Notes: a model not told the origin generated them from the letters alone. A DNA stretch of 64,000 bases from Ariolimax columbianus (GCA_036924085.1 JAVGWX010000002.1:88920941-88984940), one strand, 5' to 3'. Counted from the first letter of the stretch, positions 57,001-57,572 are shown. Numbers and translations: made by a program.

Positions 57001-57262
57001 TTCTTTCACAATACTGCAAAAGCAACATCTAATCTCACTTATTTTTTTAAAATGTTTAACATTTTTTTTTACAATTTCAAAAAGAAAAGCAATACTAGTA
57101 TATAATTTCCTGTTATGTCCCATACTGTACATTATAAAATAAGTAATAAATTTATAATTGCGATTGAAGATAATAATGGCAACAAGAACAGCAATGACAA
57201 CAGTCCATCTACGAACTTACTGAATGACTGCACCAAACACAGTACCCAGAATAATCAAAATA
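8971..57262 (-). CDS. Na+/H+ exchanger gene (SLC9A/NHE-like), 16 exons, partial at both ends
   Basis: This gene should encode an electroneutral sodium/proton antiporter of the plasma-membrane NHE type, which exports protons to control cell pH and volume. Sixteen minus-strand exons (57221-57262, 52638-52709, 49718-49799, 44447-44474, 43860-43972, 41405-41480, 40515-40585, 36691-36802, 32387-32468, 28978-29073, 26465-26586, 24140-24222, 19776-19904, 13956-14045, 10719-10784, 8971-9077) have AG acceptors and GT donors, and their phases join without a stop. In order they read FIFLLPPIILEAAF, TENIGSILLFAVL, VAVDPVAVLAVFNEI, LVFGESLLNDGVTVVLY, IIIFLFLGLSIV, EQFMIAYGGLRGAV, GITIKPLVHLL and DHLMAGIEDIIG, the usual order of NHE landmarks. 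The Asn-Asp pair in GESLLND corresponds to the ion-binding pair of this family. The DHLMAGIEDI wording is closer to NHE3/insect Nhe2-type proteins than to NHE1, but the subtype is a guess. The start and most of the regulatory tail are missing. Introns are full of transposons. An organellar NHE or a pseudogene is unlikely given the motifs and the unbroken frame. Confidence 0.93.
9306..9850 (+). mobile_element. Modular SINE family D with tail type 2
   Basis: The head gggacccagtggtctcgagg is followed by gatctctgagtagtgagatc, cccttggcagttggaaatc and ggcttaacagccgctgctct. Then comes a tail with aaaatagacgattgtat, gttggtaacagata and ggtcacacctcc that ends in gatagata. The same head occurs with other tails at 29227 and 45324. 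Confidence 0.8.
10000..10625. mobile_element. Tc1/mariner relic, pieces in both orientations
   Basis: The minus strand at 10160-10260 reads LQLHNDNALAHS, recalling the HDNAxxH catalytic block. The plus strand at 10490-10600 reads RRSTKCVDSQGEYFEGD, recalling the C-terminal RWxKCVxxxGxYxE end. atacacctcgtat near 10604 looks like a terminal repeat. Heavily decayed. Confidence 0.6.
10719..10784 (-). CDS. NHE exon with DHLMAGIEDIIG
   Basis: A 66-nt exon is bounded by ccttag and gtgagt. It reads VTDHLMAGIEDIIGDHGRNH then LR. It corresponds to the first part of the cytoplasmic tail (NHE form DHxMAGIEDIxG). Confidence 0.95.
10926..11255. repeat. (AAC)-tailed repeat, copy 2
   Basis: Diverged copy: tccagtcaggcaaaacatac, cctgaaaacagcctgcttc, atccccatag and aacaacaacaac at its end. 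Confidence 0.75.
11256..11410 (-). mobile_element. LINE 3' tail fragment
   Basis: On the minus strand it gives a decayed R-W-R-S-I-A-A-E tail like the one at 45742-45910 (VDNIRRWTGKSLSD...HWRSISAELRCEDGT). It abuts the (AAC)n end of the neighbouring repeat. Confidence 0.55.
11470..11605 (+). mobile_element. RNase H fragment of a LINE
   Basis: Reads MLGHVRVPGNEKAHELARSG then ATLP, matching the GHxGxxGNExADELARxGA end of retroelement RNase H. Nothing else of the element is left. Confidence 0.75.
11645..12035 (+). mobile_element. LINE C-terminal tail
   Basis: Reads TRRDRITNMNIQEKVGIISC then LQYIKQHRMNWFGHIVRMH and RGRQRKRWIDSV. It is the same family as the LINE at 20097-21120 (TRRDRMQNDDIRSMVG). 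One continuous frame of 110 codons. Confidence 0.9.
12360..12770 (-). repeat. LINE family K 3' region, copy 1
   Basis: Shares caagtagcaggatgtagtcc, gcacctttcggtccgacac and gccctgacgctagcagtcag with 19152, 24264, 43626 and 51690. The plus-oriented copy at 60955-61440 follows an RT tail, so these are LINE 3' ends on the minus strand. Confidence 0.75.
12835..13300 (-). mobile_element. RNase-H LINE family N, 3' fragment
   Basis: Matches the 3' part of the LINE at 36845-38535 (cataggtgc, tagctcactggctgtacac, ggattgccgattcatcta, agtagatccatgtcaaccc). Similar fragments are at 45105, 46140 and 48247. Confidence 0.8.
13480..13945 (+). mobile_element. RNase-H LINE 3' end abutting an NHE exon
   Basis: Reads TGHNRMRHHLYTKFKIGATS then LCYCGLADMTAAHILQDCPQ and RRMLWPKPTPLEDKLYGGTQ, the Cys/His C-terminal tail of RNase-H LINEs. 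It ends in (taatga)n about 10 bp from the donor of the NHE exon at 13956. Confidence 0.88.
13956..14045 (-). CDS. NHE exon with GITIKPLVHLL
   Basis: A 90-nt exon is bounded by ttccag and gtaaga. It reads GITIKPLVHLLQISLAPEKS then PTMYKELNSH. GxTIKPLV marks the end of the last membrane helix in NHE proteins. A LINE 3' tail lies within about 10 bp of its donor. Confidence 0.96.
14128..14443. repeat. (AAC)-tailed repeat, copy 3
   Basis: Well-preserved copy beginning gaagactaacatctggtcaa and ending gagcattcaacaacaacaac. It gives a spurious minus-strand frame. Confidence 0.9.
14580..14876 (-). mobile_element. tRNA-derived SINE family B, copy 1
   Basis: On the minus strand it starts gtggtcacggtagcgcagta (A box) and ggcttcaattcccagttgg (B box), then gatcgcaaactggctcctg. 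A decayed second copy is at 55250-55440. Confidence 0.85.
14881..15150. other. Unassigned, repeat-like
   Basis: Contains catacagacacacacatgca and other short motifs. No protein, no clear copy elsewhere in the window. Confidence 0.35.
15205..16255 (+). mobile_element. LINE C-terminal half, target of LINE copy A
   Basis: Reads PVAGYAAPVWKNSTYAKLVD, then GWIVSGCSKTTPIDKIYPII, ESRRIERWNELMQAPEMELW and DCGAIQDPDHL (with shifts). This is the tail of an RT family whose members read RIISGCLxPTPxDKVYxLxGIAPP and CxCGxxQDxxHLLxCP. It appears to continue at 18593 after the insertion of LINE copy A. Confidence 0.85.
16272..18576 (-). mobile_element. RNase-H LINE copy A, with 16-bp TSD and a nested LINE
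   Basis: A 5'-truncated LINE. The 3' end is at 16272 with a (GAA)n tail on the minus strand. An RNase H domain (THAYTDGSVTN, RAEAEALRVAV, LFTDALAVV, WVPSHCNIQGNEEADRLAKE) is followed by TGHNRLRYHLFNKLKIGGTD and the ECTCGTGKMTAEHLLQNCP tail. The direct repeat attgcaccaggtgttc at 16256-16271 and 18577-18592 is its target duplication. It is interrupted at about 17138-18243 by a CR1-like LINE. The RNase H frame is open for 269 codons. Confidence 0.96.
17138..18243 (-). mobile_element. CR1-like LINE nested in LINE copy A
   Basis: From the right it reads SHGIGGEVAKWIENWLTGRR, then VKSGVPQGSVLGPILFLIYI, MIAKFADDTKLSSSV and SRLDIRKYFFSQRVVSAWNA. These are RT palm motifs (PQGSVLGP, FADD) and the FFSxRVVxxWNxLP tail seen in CR1/L2-type LINEs. 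It is 5'-truncated in the RT, has a stop or shift between the blocks, and ends in short aagtt repeats. No clear target duplication, as is common for CR1. Confidence 0.93.
19030..19160 (+). repeat. Modular SINE family D, tail type 1 fragment
   Basis: ggtggtttgttaagagcagc then gtatacagactctgcagggt and cttctaaaccagtataaaga cgttaag, followed by nine or so (taagt) units. The middle of the body is deleted. Confidence 0.8.
19162..19325 (-). repeat. LINE family K 3' region, copy 2
   Basis: Shares caagtagcaggatgtagtcc and gcacctttcggtctgacaca with the copy at 12360. Confidence 0.75.
19340..19640 (+). repeat. tRNA-like SINE family E, copy 2
   Basis: gttcgaatcccacaagtatc, ccttggtctcaagggaag, tacccaatagcaacctgcat and tatttgtctgcaca match the blocks of the copy at 1205. 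Confidence 0.7.
19776..19904 (-). CDS. NHE exon with AYGGLRGAVCFSLVALL
   Basis: A 129-nt exon is bounded by gtccag and gtgagt. It reads AYGGLRGAVCFSLVALLDER then DLQSKNMFVTTTLAVIVFTV and FVQ. The YGGLRGA helix is among the most conserved NHE segments and carries an arginine needed for transport. It contains whole codons at both ends. Confidence 0.98.
19965..20096 (-). mobile_element. Modular SINE family D, 3' part (tail type 2)
   Basis: The tail with gttggtaacagatactggga, ggtcacacctcc and (gata)n-like end. Its 5' part is at 21121-21545 on the other side of an inserted LINE; ctaggtt (20090-20096 and 21121-21127) is the duplicated target. Confidence 0.85.
20092..20152. repeat. (TTAG)n run, tail of the inserted LINE
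   Basis: About a dozen TTAG units on the plus strand, i.e. (CTAA)n at the 3' end of the minus-strand LINE. Confidence 0.93.
20097..21120 (-). mobile_element. RT LINE inserted in a SINE, with TSD
   Basis: From the right: VRQGCMLSPPLFNICIDKIA, HELLFADDQCLLYDDENKL, NMRISKNKTEAMMISR, then VIGVTRRDRMQNDDIRSMVG and ISWFGHLMRMH. It covers RT palm to C-terminal tail in three frames, so it is dead. The target duplication is aacctag on the minus strand. Confidence 0.92.
21121..21545 (-). mobile_element. Modular SINE family D, 5' part
   Basis: From 21545 leftwards: ctcgaggtaaggtgttctcc (head), ggctgtgggttcaaatcat (B-box-like), gatctctgagtagtgagatc, aaatcccttggcagct. Continues at 20096 after the LINE. 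Confidence 0.88.
21590..21860 (-). mobile_element. LINE C-terminal tail fragment
   Basis: On the minus strand WMRRWHWIGHILSKAVCTFT and LFWNPQGRRNSGLPRHS match the RRRWRWIGHVLRK...WTPxGKRxxGRPKTTW tail. A related copy is at 42640-43070. Confidence 0.75.
21905..22375. repeat. Dispersed repeat family R, copy 2
   Basis: Shares ttgattgtagagagttc, tacggttagata and gtagatctgtttagattgtt with the copy at 6130. Confidence 0.8.
22395..22985. mobile_element. Palindromic mariner fragment
   Basis: The plus strand (22495-22750) reads TKEEQRFVIYFFNSEGVKPK then VYEWCRKFKNDASSVTG, the DNA-binding region of a mariner transposase. The minus strand from 22985 reads the same stretch (TKEEQYSVIRFLSSKLVKPK). The two arms of about 180 bp converge on a spacer near 22620-22770. 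Confidence 0.88.
23020..23094. repeat. piggyBac-like MITE end fragment
   Basis: attttctaagaagcacagga and tgccaggaatcaaagggtta are the reverse of the left end at 8247; TTAA follows at 23091. Confidence 0.75.
23424..23733. repeat. (AAC)-tailed repeat, copy 4
   Basis: Well-preserved copy from gaagactaacgtctggtcag to gggcattagcaaacaacaac. Confidence 0.92.
23780..24060. repeat. Dispersed repeat family R, copy 3 (diverged)
   Basis: Shares gatttttctgaggtaggtct and atatgtagatgttataa-like blocks with copies 1, 2 and 4. Confidence 0.6.
24140..24222 (-). CDS. NHE exon ending EQFMI
   Basis: An 83-nt exon is bounded by cttcag and gtgagt. It reads IFGMSYAINCLDIYRVRRIG then LHEQFMI. It supplies the residues before AYGGLRGA (usual form xDQFIxxYGGLRGA). 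It was located because the flanking exons were out of phase without it. Confidence 0.93.
24264..24560 (-). repeat. LINE family K 3' region, copy 3
   Basis: ctgcgatatctgcacctttt, tcttagccagactacatgg and ggtcagttatgagtcactga match the reverse of 61180-61440. Confidence 0.75.
25000..25375 (+). mobile_element. LINE C-terminal tail, family G
   Basis: Reads CKYFGHIKRHNGLERTVMEG then MVPGKRGRGRPRRRWHQDIQ in an open frame of 91 codons. Same family as minus-strand pieces at 38640-38840 and 51140-51320. Confidence 0.9.
25640..25960. repeat. Degenerate direct repeats
   Basis: agagatctgaatgtgt, gtacaggac and gatgtatgttctgaa recur two to three times at a spacing of about 100-130 bp. Old tandem duplication is likely. 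Confidence 0.6.
26465..26586 (-). CDS. NHE exon with SANEIIIFLFLGLSIV
   Basis: A 122-nt exon ends at donor gtaagt. It reads SANEIIIFLFLGLSIVNDDH then HWHTGFTLWTIFFCLVFRFI. The acceptor is gatttag followed by C-TCA-GCC-AAT-GAG. That same acceptor and start are repeated in tandem immediately upstream (26587-27150), so acceptor choice here is unusually ambiguous. The one used gives the only phase-correct join to the previous exon that I found. Confidence 0.93.
26571..27150. repeat. ~44-bp tandem array copying an NHE 3' splice site
   Basis: The unit is gatctcattggctgagctaa then atcagcagatatattaatta gtgt, in about nine clear and three weak copies. Read on the minus strand each clear unit has a branch-point-like ctaattaat, then tttag followed by ctcagccaatgagatca. 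This is the acceptor and first codons of the exon at 26465-26586, which is the terminal unit of the array. Confidence 0.93.
27168..27690. mobile_element. Palindromic mariner C-terminal fragment
   Basis: The minus strand (27460-27200) reads LHPPYSPDLAPNDFFLFPNM then DLITELEMWFRA, the third catalytic region of mariner. The plus strand (27480-27620) reads DVQDLITELETWFRA in the opposite direction. actttagtatgaag occurs inverted at both outer ends (27180 and about 27670). Confidence 0.88.
27700..28960. other. A+T-rich intron DNA, nothing recognised
   Basis: Apart from a poly-G run at 28511-28527 and the stretch tgtaaagggttaag near 28400, which resembles a MITE end, I see no element or coding signal. 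Confidence 0.45.
28978..29073 (-). CDS. NHE exon with NISDKSRTTIMYFTKVI
   Basis: A 96-nt exon is bounded by tttcag and gtatgg. It reads IIGCGLTQMQYAFHNISDKS then RTTIMYFTKVI. NHE relatives read NISxKSxTTIKYFxK. Phase 1 in, phase 2 out. Confidence 0.95.
29100..29226 (+). mobile_element. LINE tail, 5' part, split by a SINE
   Basis: Reads NNISTAVKVKLNKSLVLSIF then VYGCES and TLTADMERRIQAFE. It continues after the SINE at 29648. Confidence 0.88.
29227..29647 (+). mobile_element. Modular SINE family D, tail type 1, inside a LINE
   Basis: The head gggggactcagtggtctcga is followed by ccttggcagctggaaatcg and taacggccgctgtccgg. Then comes the tail: ggttgtatacagattatg, cttctaaaccagtatagata and aagttaaatg. 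This tail is the 3' end of the CR1-like LINE at 17138. Confidence 0.92.
29648..29945 (+). mobile_element. LINE tail, 3' part
   Basis: Reads FYKEHETHNYVRDKINSLTG then HKESLLSAIKCQKLTWF and KSWVDNIKAGMGHNFSTLAR (with shifts). This continues the 29100 fragment exactly where expected for this LINE tail. Confidence 0.87.
30005..30515 (+). mobile_element. Second LINE tail
   Basis: Reads ILCNKILSLELRKRVLGCYV then AKEMWFYRRIFQIPWTAKKT, RIRTRQS, FFGHDMRRGGLEHVVTTGKI. It matches the WFYRRMLRIPWTxKxxN...FFGHxxRRxxLE tail of a widespread RTE/L1-like family. One stop in the motif region. Confidence 0.92.
30525..30800 (-). mobile_element. LINE Cys/His tail fragment
   Basis: Minus strand reads MTKFNLLGSDACDCGAVQDP then VHLTIWPNLQDT. 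Same family as the element at 15205-16255 (CDCGAxQDPxHL). Confidence 0.82.
31040..31920 (+). mobile_element. mariner, internally deleted
   Basis: Reads MEQRVVMKFLVKK, then VKPAEIYRRLQSQYGDETVA and TFEWCKRFIEGRTSVSDDPG (in different frames), and later HLTVRPRSKRFPPVWTP. The 3' end tttgacttgaacacccat resembles, inverted, the end aaggacgttcaaatcaaac at 58815. The 5' ~150 bp match 58848-58955. Confidence 0.82.
32037..32349 (-). mobile_element. CR1-like LINE 3' end
   Basis: Reads GMDKLDYNKFLKIQPPTITR then GHSYKLTKERSRL and ends in ttctaaaccagtataaagac and aagtt repeats. It is nearly identical to the 3' 300 bp of the element at 17138. It lies only ~38 bp from the NHE exon donor at 32387. Confidence 0.92.
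32387..32468 (-). CDS. NHE exon with AYFGFLMAELFEFSGI
   Basis: An 82-nt exon is bounded by ccacag and gtaaat. It reads AQPIIIFTMAYFGFLMAELF then EFSGII. NHE relatives read YxAYLxAExFxLSGIxA. A minisatellite starts about 20 bp upstream and a CR1-like LINE tail ends about 38 bp downstream, so the exon is tightly boxed in by repeats. Confidence 0.95.
32490..33480. repeat. ~37-41-bp minisatellite beside an NHE exon
   Basis: The unit is like agaaaaacaggcaagggaca then aaatatcagtagttaatgat. About 20 copies in two blocks (32490-32730 and 32925-33480) are separated by a non-repeat spacer with poly-T. It starts about 20 bp upstream of the exon at 32387-32468. Confidence 0.95.
33505..33842. repeat. (AAC)-tailed repeat, reversed copy 5
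   Basis: Starts gttgttgttgtttatgcaca and contains cgagcgtgctgattgatgaa and gaaaacagcctgtttccagg, all reversed relative to copies 1-4. Confidence 0.85.
33845..34480 (-). mobile_element. LINE C-terminal half fragment
   Basis: From the right: KLKVYRAVVVPLLLYASETW, then SIDTIMMQSQIHWMGHVVHM, RSTLKTYL and SKKYFKDILVTSLKAF, TNWRTTLCRGAASREAFKKA. Three frames; matches the YxSETWTxYxxH ... LRWxGHVxRMxDxRxPKxxx tail. Confidence 0.88.
34600..34790. repeat. 12-bp minisatellite (gactgaacctaa)n
   Basis: About 14 units with variants. The array resumes at 36333-36362 after the LTR-like element, so that element landed inside it. Confidence 0.95.
34791..36332 (+). mobile_element. Solo LTR-like element, copy 1 (1.54 kb)
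   Basis: Starts TGTAACAGATC and ends GGCTCTGGTACA, so TG...CA ends, with ctaa on both sides. It has a TATA box-like tataaaag at 35096-35103 and aataaa at 36196. Two shorter minus-strand copies (47188-48246, 59145-60388) share both ends and the body. Inside, 35150-35740 is a tandem array of ~85-bp GA-rich units, expanded relative to the others. There is no protein-coding part, so it is a solo LTR or a very small LTR element. Confidence 0.82.
36691..36802 (-). CDS. NHE exon, helix FFVVCLGGLLLGVLAG
   Basis: A 112-nt exon is bounded by gcccag and gtatgt. It reads VILGIIKFFVVCLGGLLLGV then LAGIGTAILTKHATHVK. It matches the NHE segment FFVVxLGGxLxGxxxG. A LINE occupies the intron only about 40 bp upstream of the acceptor. 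Confidence 0.95.
36845..38535 (-). mobile_element. RNase-H LINE family N, RT palm to 3' end
   Basis: An open frame of 444 codons reads MLFNIYTVKVANIQ, ELTFADDILTY (RT catalytic FADD), INLNKACMMWCS, RLKYLGVTFD, MRLVLGCTRDNPIGVM, then RNase H motifs AVIYTDESVV, RMETEAVTSALKW and VTDTQAVLQKV, and after a shift VHGNERADNL-like residues. The second RNase H motif has Glu-Ser where Gly-Ser is usual. The 5' part of the RT and the endonuclease are missing. Fragments of the same family occur at 12835, 45105, 46140 and 48247. Old, but with the longest open frame in the window. Confidence 0.93.
38640..38842 (-). mobile_element. LINE family G tail fragment
   Basis: Reads LKYFGHIKCHNGLERTILDD then LVPEQRGRDRPRRKWTHDI; same family as 25000-25375. 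Confidence 0.88.
38845..40080 (-). mobile_element. RTE-like LINE with internal RT deletion
   Basis: From the right: NVKITEPSVFISHPSKV joins directly to FVDFKKKLLTWSGMRPYEQL, skipping the residues usually between them. Then TGVRQGCILSPTLFNGFLER, LTNLRFADDITGLAGKELEL, FGMEISAEKSKIM, CETWTL, LKLTWFGHVSRSSALTKTIL. It ends in (GAT)n at about 38850. These motifs fit RTE-type LINEs. Frame open for 251 codons from 39851. Confidence 0.93.
40082..40423 (-). mobile_element. mariner 5' end fragment
   Basis: The minus strand begins, after TA at 40424, with cgaggcgtgttcaaatgaaa ctggacc, a mariner terminal repeat also present at 58962. A decayed reading frame follows. Truncated where the RTE-like LINE begins. 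Confidence 0.8.
40515..40585 (-). CDS. NHE exon with (D)GVTVVLYKVF
   Basis: A 71-nt exon is bounded by tgccag and gtatgt. After completing the split Asp codon it reads GVTVVLYKVFQAYNVMEEIT then PTH. NHE relatives read NDAVTVVLYxxF. The donor lies in a small run of tacatacatac, so alternative donors four bases apart are possible; the one chosen keeps the frame. Confidence 0.95.
40650..40811. repeat. piggyBac-like MITE right-end fragment
   Basis: gccaaaatccaagtagtaca, cccgtcacaccgg and tgtcaagggtttaaagggtt match the right end of the 8243-8951 element and finish at TTAA. Confidence 0.75.
41021..41246 (-). mobile_element. tRNA-derived SINE family A, copy 3
   Basis: Reverse-oriented copy with poly-T at 41021, ggatcgaacccagc (B box) and cactaggctacgccgtcccc (A box and start). 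Confidence 0.93.
41405..41480 (-). CDS. NHE exon with VLAVFNEI and LVFGESLLN
   Basis: A 76-nt exon is bounded by atcaag and gtacgc. It reads VLAVFNEIGVNHVLYFLVFG followed by ESLLN plus one G. The Asp codon of the ion-binding Asn-Asp pair is split between this exon and the next. The acceptor has a good pyrimidine tract (tctctctcttccccat). Confidence 0.96.
41560..41860 (-). mobile_element. Modular SINE family D, tail type 3, copy 1
   Basis: Body motifs agacgtgcagcctgttaggc, gagtccatcttaatagactc and ggtggttaaccaaggtgc are joined to a third kind of tail: gcattgggataagtg, ctatgcgggctaggttcgag, cagctctggcgcaagctggg, tgcccttatgcagg. A second copy of this tail is at 43155-43395. Confidence 0.78.
41940..42240. 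repeat. (GA)n-rich microsatellite block
   Basis: A pure (GA) run of about 55 bp at 42028-42085 sits within longer impure GA-rich sequence. Open frames here are artefacts. Confidence 0.95.
42393..42525. repeat. (AAC)-family fragment, reversed
   Basis: attggccagactactgtgac, cggcttgtttccagga and ttttggtcagtatgtttcac match the reverse of the 5' part of the family. Confidence 0.55.
42640..43070 (-). mobile_element. LINE C-terminal tail fragment
   Basis: Minus strand reads WRWNWIDHILRK, PDTITRTPLVWPP and RRKRGQPKTTL, matching the RWxWIGHVLRK..I.R..L.W.P.G.R.RGRPKTTW tail; same family as 21590-21860. Confidence 0.8.
43155..43395 (-). mobile_element. Modular SINE family D, tail type 3, copy 2
   Basis: Shares gagtccatcttaata, aaggtggttaaccga, cgctgcattgggacaagtg, caagctctggtgtgagc with 41560-41860. 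Confidence 0.75.
43626..43785 (-). repeat. LINE family K 3' region, copy 4
   Basis: caagtagcaggatgtagcg and gcacctttcggtccactaca; truncated like copy 2. Confidence 0.75.
43860..43972 (-). CDS. NHE exon with VAVDPVA
   Basis: A 113-nt exon is bounded by atgcag and gtgagt. It reads GTLFGLAKVGAMGEIKDMGF and then MEIMVFSSLIVAVDPVA. DPVA, followed by VLAVFNEI in the next exon, is the conserved NHE helix segment with a functionally important aspartate. An overlapping open frame on the same strand is a shadow. Confidence 0.96.
44018..44293 (-). mobile_element. Modular SINE family D, tail type 1, reversed
   Basis: Starts cttaacttaaagtatttata ctggtttagaagactc (CR1-type tail, reversed) and runs into tagcggccgttaagcctac and aactgccaag. 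Within it a 20-bp piece (actcaaattttaatagactc) is repeated. Confidence 0.85.
44447..44474 (-). CDS. NHE micro-exon of 28 nt
   Basis: A 28-nt exon lies between acceptor cttcag and donor gtaagt and reads GTVLACIML plus one base. It supplies the GT that follows FAVL in NHE proteins, and its phases fit both neighbours. The very small size sits near the lower limit for exons recognised without special enhancers. Confidence 0.88.
44562..44752 (-). repeat. Modular SINE tail type 2, reversed
   Basis: ctatctatctatcttcagta, ggtgtgaactcctttg, cttgccagatcaattccagc match the tails at 9700-9850 and 19965-20096. Confidence 0.8.
44753..45102. repeat. Near-perfect 35-bp tandem array, 10 copies
   Basis: The unit is cagtaacattagataaccat then agattctgctctgtt. 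The ten copies look identical to each other by eye, unlike the older minisatellites nearby. It lies between a SINE tail and a LINE fragment in an NHE intron. Confidence 0.97.
45105..45323 (-). mobile_element. LINE family N 3' fragment
   Basis: gaatcaacttcactacactc, cataggtgctcagtctctct and cagtatcatcttccagcagg match 36845-37070. Confidence 0.85.
45324..45930 (+). mobile_element. Modular SINE family D, tail type 1, split by a LINE tail
   Basis: The head gggggactcagtggtttcga is followed by cctgatctctcggtagtgag, gcttaacgaccgctgcccg, tagatggcgcttaactggct and tgtatacagactctg. The tail ttctaaaccagtataaagac resumes at 45914 after an inserted LINE tail (45742-45910), with agtcttct on both sides. Confidence 0.92.
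45742..45910 (-). mobile_element. LINE tail inserted in a SINE, 8-bp TSD
   Basis: Minus strand reads VDNIRRWTGKSLSDYNK then HWRSISAELRCEDGT, a LINE C-terminal end. The direct repeats agtcttct are at 45734-45741 and 45911-45918. Confidence 0.85.
46140..46470 (-). mobile_element. LINE family N fragment
   Basis: Shares aaatggtgtaaagtatagat, tgctcgctggctgtacacac and gcaatctgcatattg-like blocks with 36900-37070, broken by an insertion of unrelated sequence near 46190-46250. Confidence 0.75.
46555..47115. repeat. Dispersed repeat family R, copy 4
   Basis: Shares ttttgattgtagagagttcc, gtatggttagacaaaaac and gtagatacaataattacaat with copies 1 and 2, and the aacaacaataacaccaacaa block near its end. 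Confidence 0.8.
47188..48246 (-). mobile_element. Solo LTR-like element, copy 2
   Basis: Reversed copy from taccagagccggttgatttg to agctaagatctgttaca, with atta at 47184-47187 and 48247-48250. It lacks the expanded GA-rich array of copy 1. Confidence 0.85.
48247..48443 (-). mobile_element. LINE family N fragment
   Basis: aagatgtcagctcttttatt, ccccagtatgaccagaac and cagtagatccacacaagc match 37080-37260. Confidence 0.85.
48452..49617 (+). mobile_element. RNase-H LINE copy B
   Basis: Plus-strand copy reading MTDRRDCKAQQKAEKLRRLT, then RNase H (THAYTDSSVTN, RAEAEALKAAV, LFTDALAVV, WVPSHCNIQDNEEGERLAKE) and DECSCGTGKITAEHLLQNCP, ending in (GAA)n. The second motif has Asp-Ser for Asp-Gly. One frameshift near 49060. 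The 8-bp repeat aaggattt flanks it (48444-48451, 49618-49625). Confidence 0.95.
49718..49799 (-). CDS. NHE exon with IILEAAF and TENIGSILLFAVL
   Basis: An 82-nt exon is bounded by ccccag and gtaggt. It reads IILEAAFSLHDRTFTENIGS followed by ILLFAVL. NHE relatives read IILDAGYFM.. and FTENLGTILIFAVVGT here. It ends on a whole codon, so the next exon supplies GT. Confidence 0.95.
49915..50128 (+). repeat. LINE family K 3' region, plus orientation
   Basis: gagctgacaacagcttagct, atcagggtcagcaaaccaga, gtagtctggctaggag match 61180-61400. Confidence 0.78.
50135..50432 (-). mobile_element. LINE Cys/His tail fragment
   Basis: Minus strand reads HTPECRLCTHPYETVGHYLF then ECSALAGVRKEL, the CxxC...H...C motif at the end of RNase-H LINEs of another family. 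Confidence 0.75.
50675..50900 (+). mobile_element. tRNA-derived SINE family A, copy 4
   Basis: Starts within the A box (gggacggttaagtgacacgg; the first ~15 bp are deleted), keeps the B box gggttcgatcccc and ends in poly-A. atatttcc on both sides may be its duplicated target. Confidence 0.92.
51140..51320 (-). mobile_element. LINE family G tail fragment
   Basis: Minus strand reads RTILDGMIP then ISSPRRRWTRSITGAL and TRDPVSCRSTVVRVTFSKGC; same family as 25000-25375. Confidence 0.82.
51455..51650 (+). repeat. LINE family K 3' region, plus orientation
   Basis: gtcagtgttagcaaaccaga and gtgcagatatcaactgtaat match the plus-strand copy at 61220-61400. It faces the minus copy starting at 51690. Confidence 0.7.
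51690..52200 (-). repeat. LINE family K 3' region, copy 5, with internal array
   Basis: Carries ggatatcttcaccttttgac, ttctcttagccagactacat and cctgtttccagggccgcc. A 53-bp segment of it is amplified at 51901-52175. Confidence 0.8.
51901..52175. repeat. 53-bp tandem array, ~5 copies
   Basis: The unit is gtcagctctactttgctgac then cccgatgctaaacggccagc tatgagtcgctgg; starts fall at 51901, 51954, 52007, 52060, 52113 and 52166. It is an amplified piece of the LINE family K 3' region, which is single-copy in the other members. Confidence 0.97.
52216..52529. repeat. (AAC)-tailed repeat, copy 6
   Basis: ccctggaaacaggctgtttt, ccatgctcgggatgtgagg and actcattgtgggcattaaac match copies 3 and 4. The 5' end differs. 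Confidence 0.88.
52638..52709 (-). CDS. NHE exon with EFFIFLLPP
   Basis: A 72-nt exon is bounded by ttccag and gtaagt. It reads FSGLAKNLPEFFKPHEFFIF and then LLP. The LLPP-I-I-L-E sequence is completed by the next exon and is a hallmark of NHE proteins (usual form FFxxLLPPIILDAGY). Phase 1 in, phase 2 out. Confidence 0.93.
53072..54360 (+). mobile_element. Near full-length mariner, dead
   Basis: Ends ggccgctctgaaagtaatg and (reversed) ggggcgctccaaaagtaatg are inverted repeats about 1.29 kb apart. The frame reads KQRYVTEFLHGDKVH, RLLNVYGDQTVDVCTVRRWV, ITTRELSTELDIG, IITGDETWCHHFNPESKQ, VVILLDFLEPG, QHDTVRPHTS and PPYSSDLAPSDFHLFGLMKD: helix-turn-helix regions, then the DDD catalytic blocks with a D34D-type spacing. 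Several stops and shifts make it inactive. Confidence 0.95.
54560..55207 (-). mobile_element. RNase-H LINE copy C, with 12-bp TSD
   Basis: A 5'-truncated copy: RIVLLTDALAVVIALKSQKN, WVPSHCNIQGNEEADRLAKE, then CPCGTGKMTAEHLLQNCP, with the (GAA)n end at 54560. gctgtgagatcc at 54548-54559 and 55208-55219 is the duplicated target. The frame is fully open. Confidence 0.96.
55250..55440 (-). repeat. tRNA-derived SINE family B, copy 2, decayed
   Basis: caattgggaactgaact, ggagccgtttgtgatagaaa and aaaccactaatcattgtgcc recall the copy at 14580. Confidence 0.65.
55653..56996 (-). mobile_element. Near full-length mariner, dead
   Basis: TA at 55651 and 56997 flanks inverted ends tgaggcgtgataaaatgaaa and (reversed) tgaggtgtgattagatgaaa. 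The minus strand reads MYGDKCVSIRTVKDCVKMFR, DHCRSLRSLAEEFAVSLGTV, VGDESWCHNLEPCSK, PDMNIHAIRYKDTLDTLHKA, VILLHGNARPH. The second catalytic block has HGNARPH in place of HDNARPH, so the catalytic Asp is lost, and frames are broken. Confidence 0.95.
57221..57262 (-). CDS. NHE exon (first recognised), membrane helix
   Basis: A 42-nt exon lies between acceptor tttcag and donor gtaagt. It reads ILIILGTVFGAVI, a hydrophobic helix, with one base carried in and two carried out. It fits the small-residue-rich early helix that precedes the LLPP segment in NHE proteins. It is the least distinctive exon, but its outgoing phase fits the next one exactly. No exon upstream of it was recognised before the window ends. 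Confidence 0.75.
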
Positions 57263-57424
57263 CTGAAACAAAAAATGTACAAAAAAGGTTAACTTATTGT
57301 CTTTAATTTTATTTGGGCAGTACAATTGTGTTGTAAAGCATCATATCAAGCTGTACTTTCATTTTGTGTTGCGATTTTTTTATTGATAGCCTGTATTGTA
57401 AACTTTATGTTATATGAGGAAAAA

Positions 57425-57572
57425 TAGGGGTTATAATAGATCATACAGGTAAAGTGAGTGAGCAAGTCCAGGTACCATGTCCCGGCGTATTTCTGTAGGT
57501 GTTTTTCCCTGCAACATCAAGAATTTTATCACAGTTCTGACCTCTGATTTCTCAATTGTTCTGACAAACTAT
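57425..57572 (-). mobile_element. mariner N-terminal fragment
   Basis: Minus strand reads FVRTIEKSEVRTVIKFLMLQ then GKTPTEIRRDMV, the first helix-turn-helix region of a mariner transposase. Confidence 0.82.
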
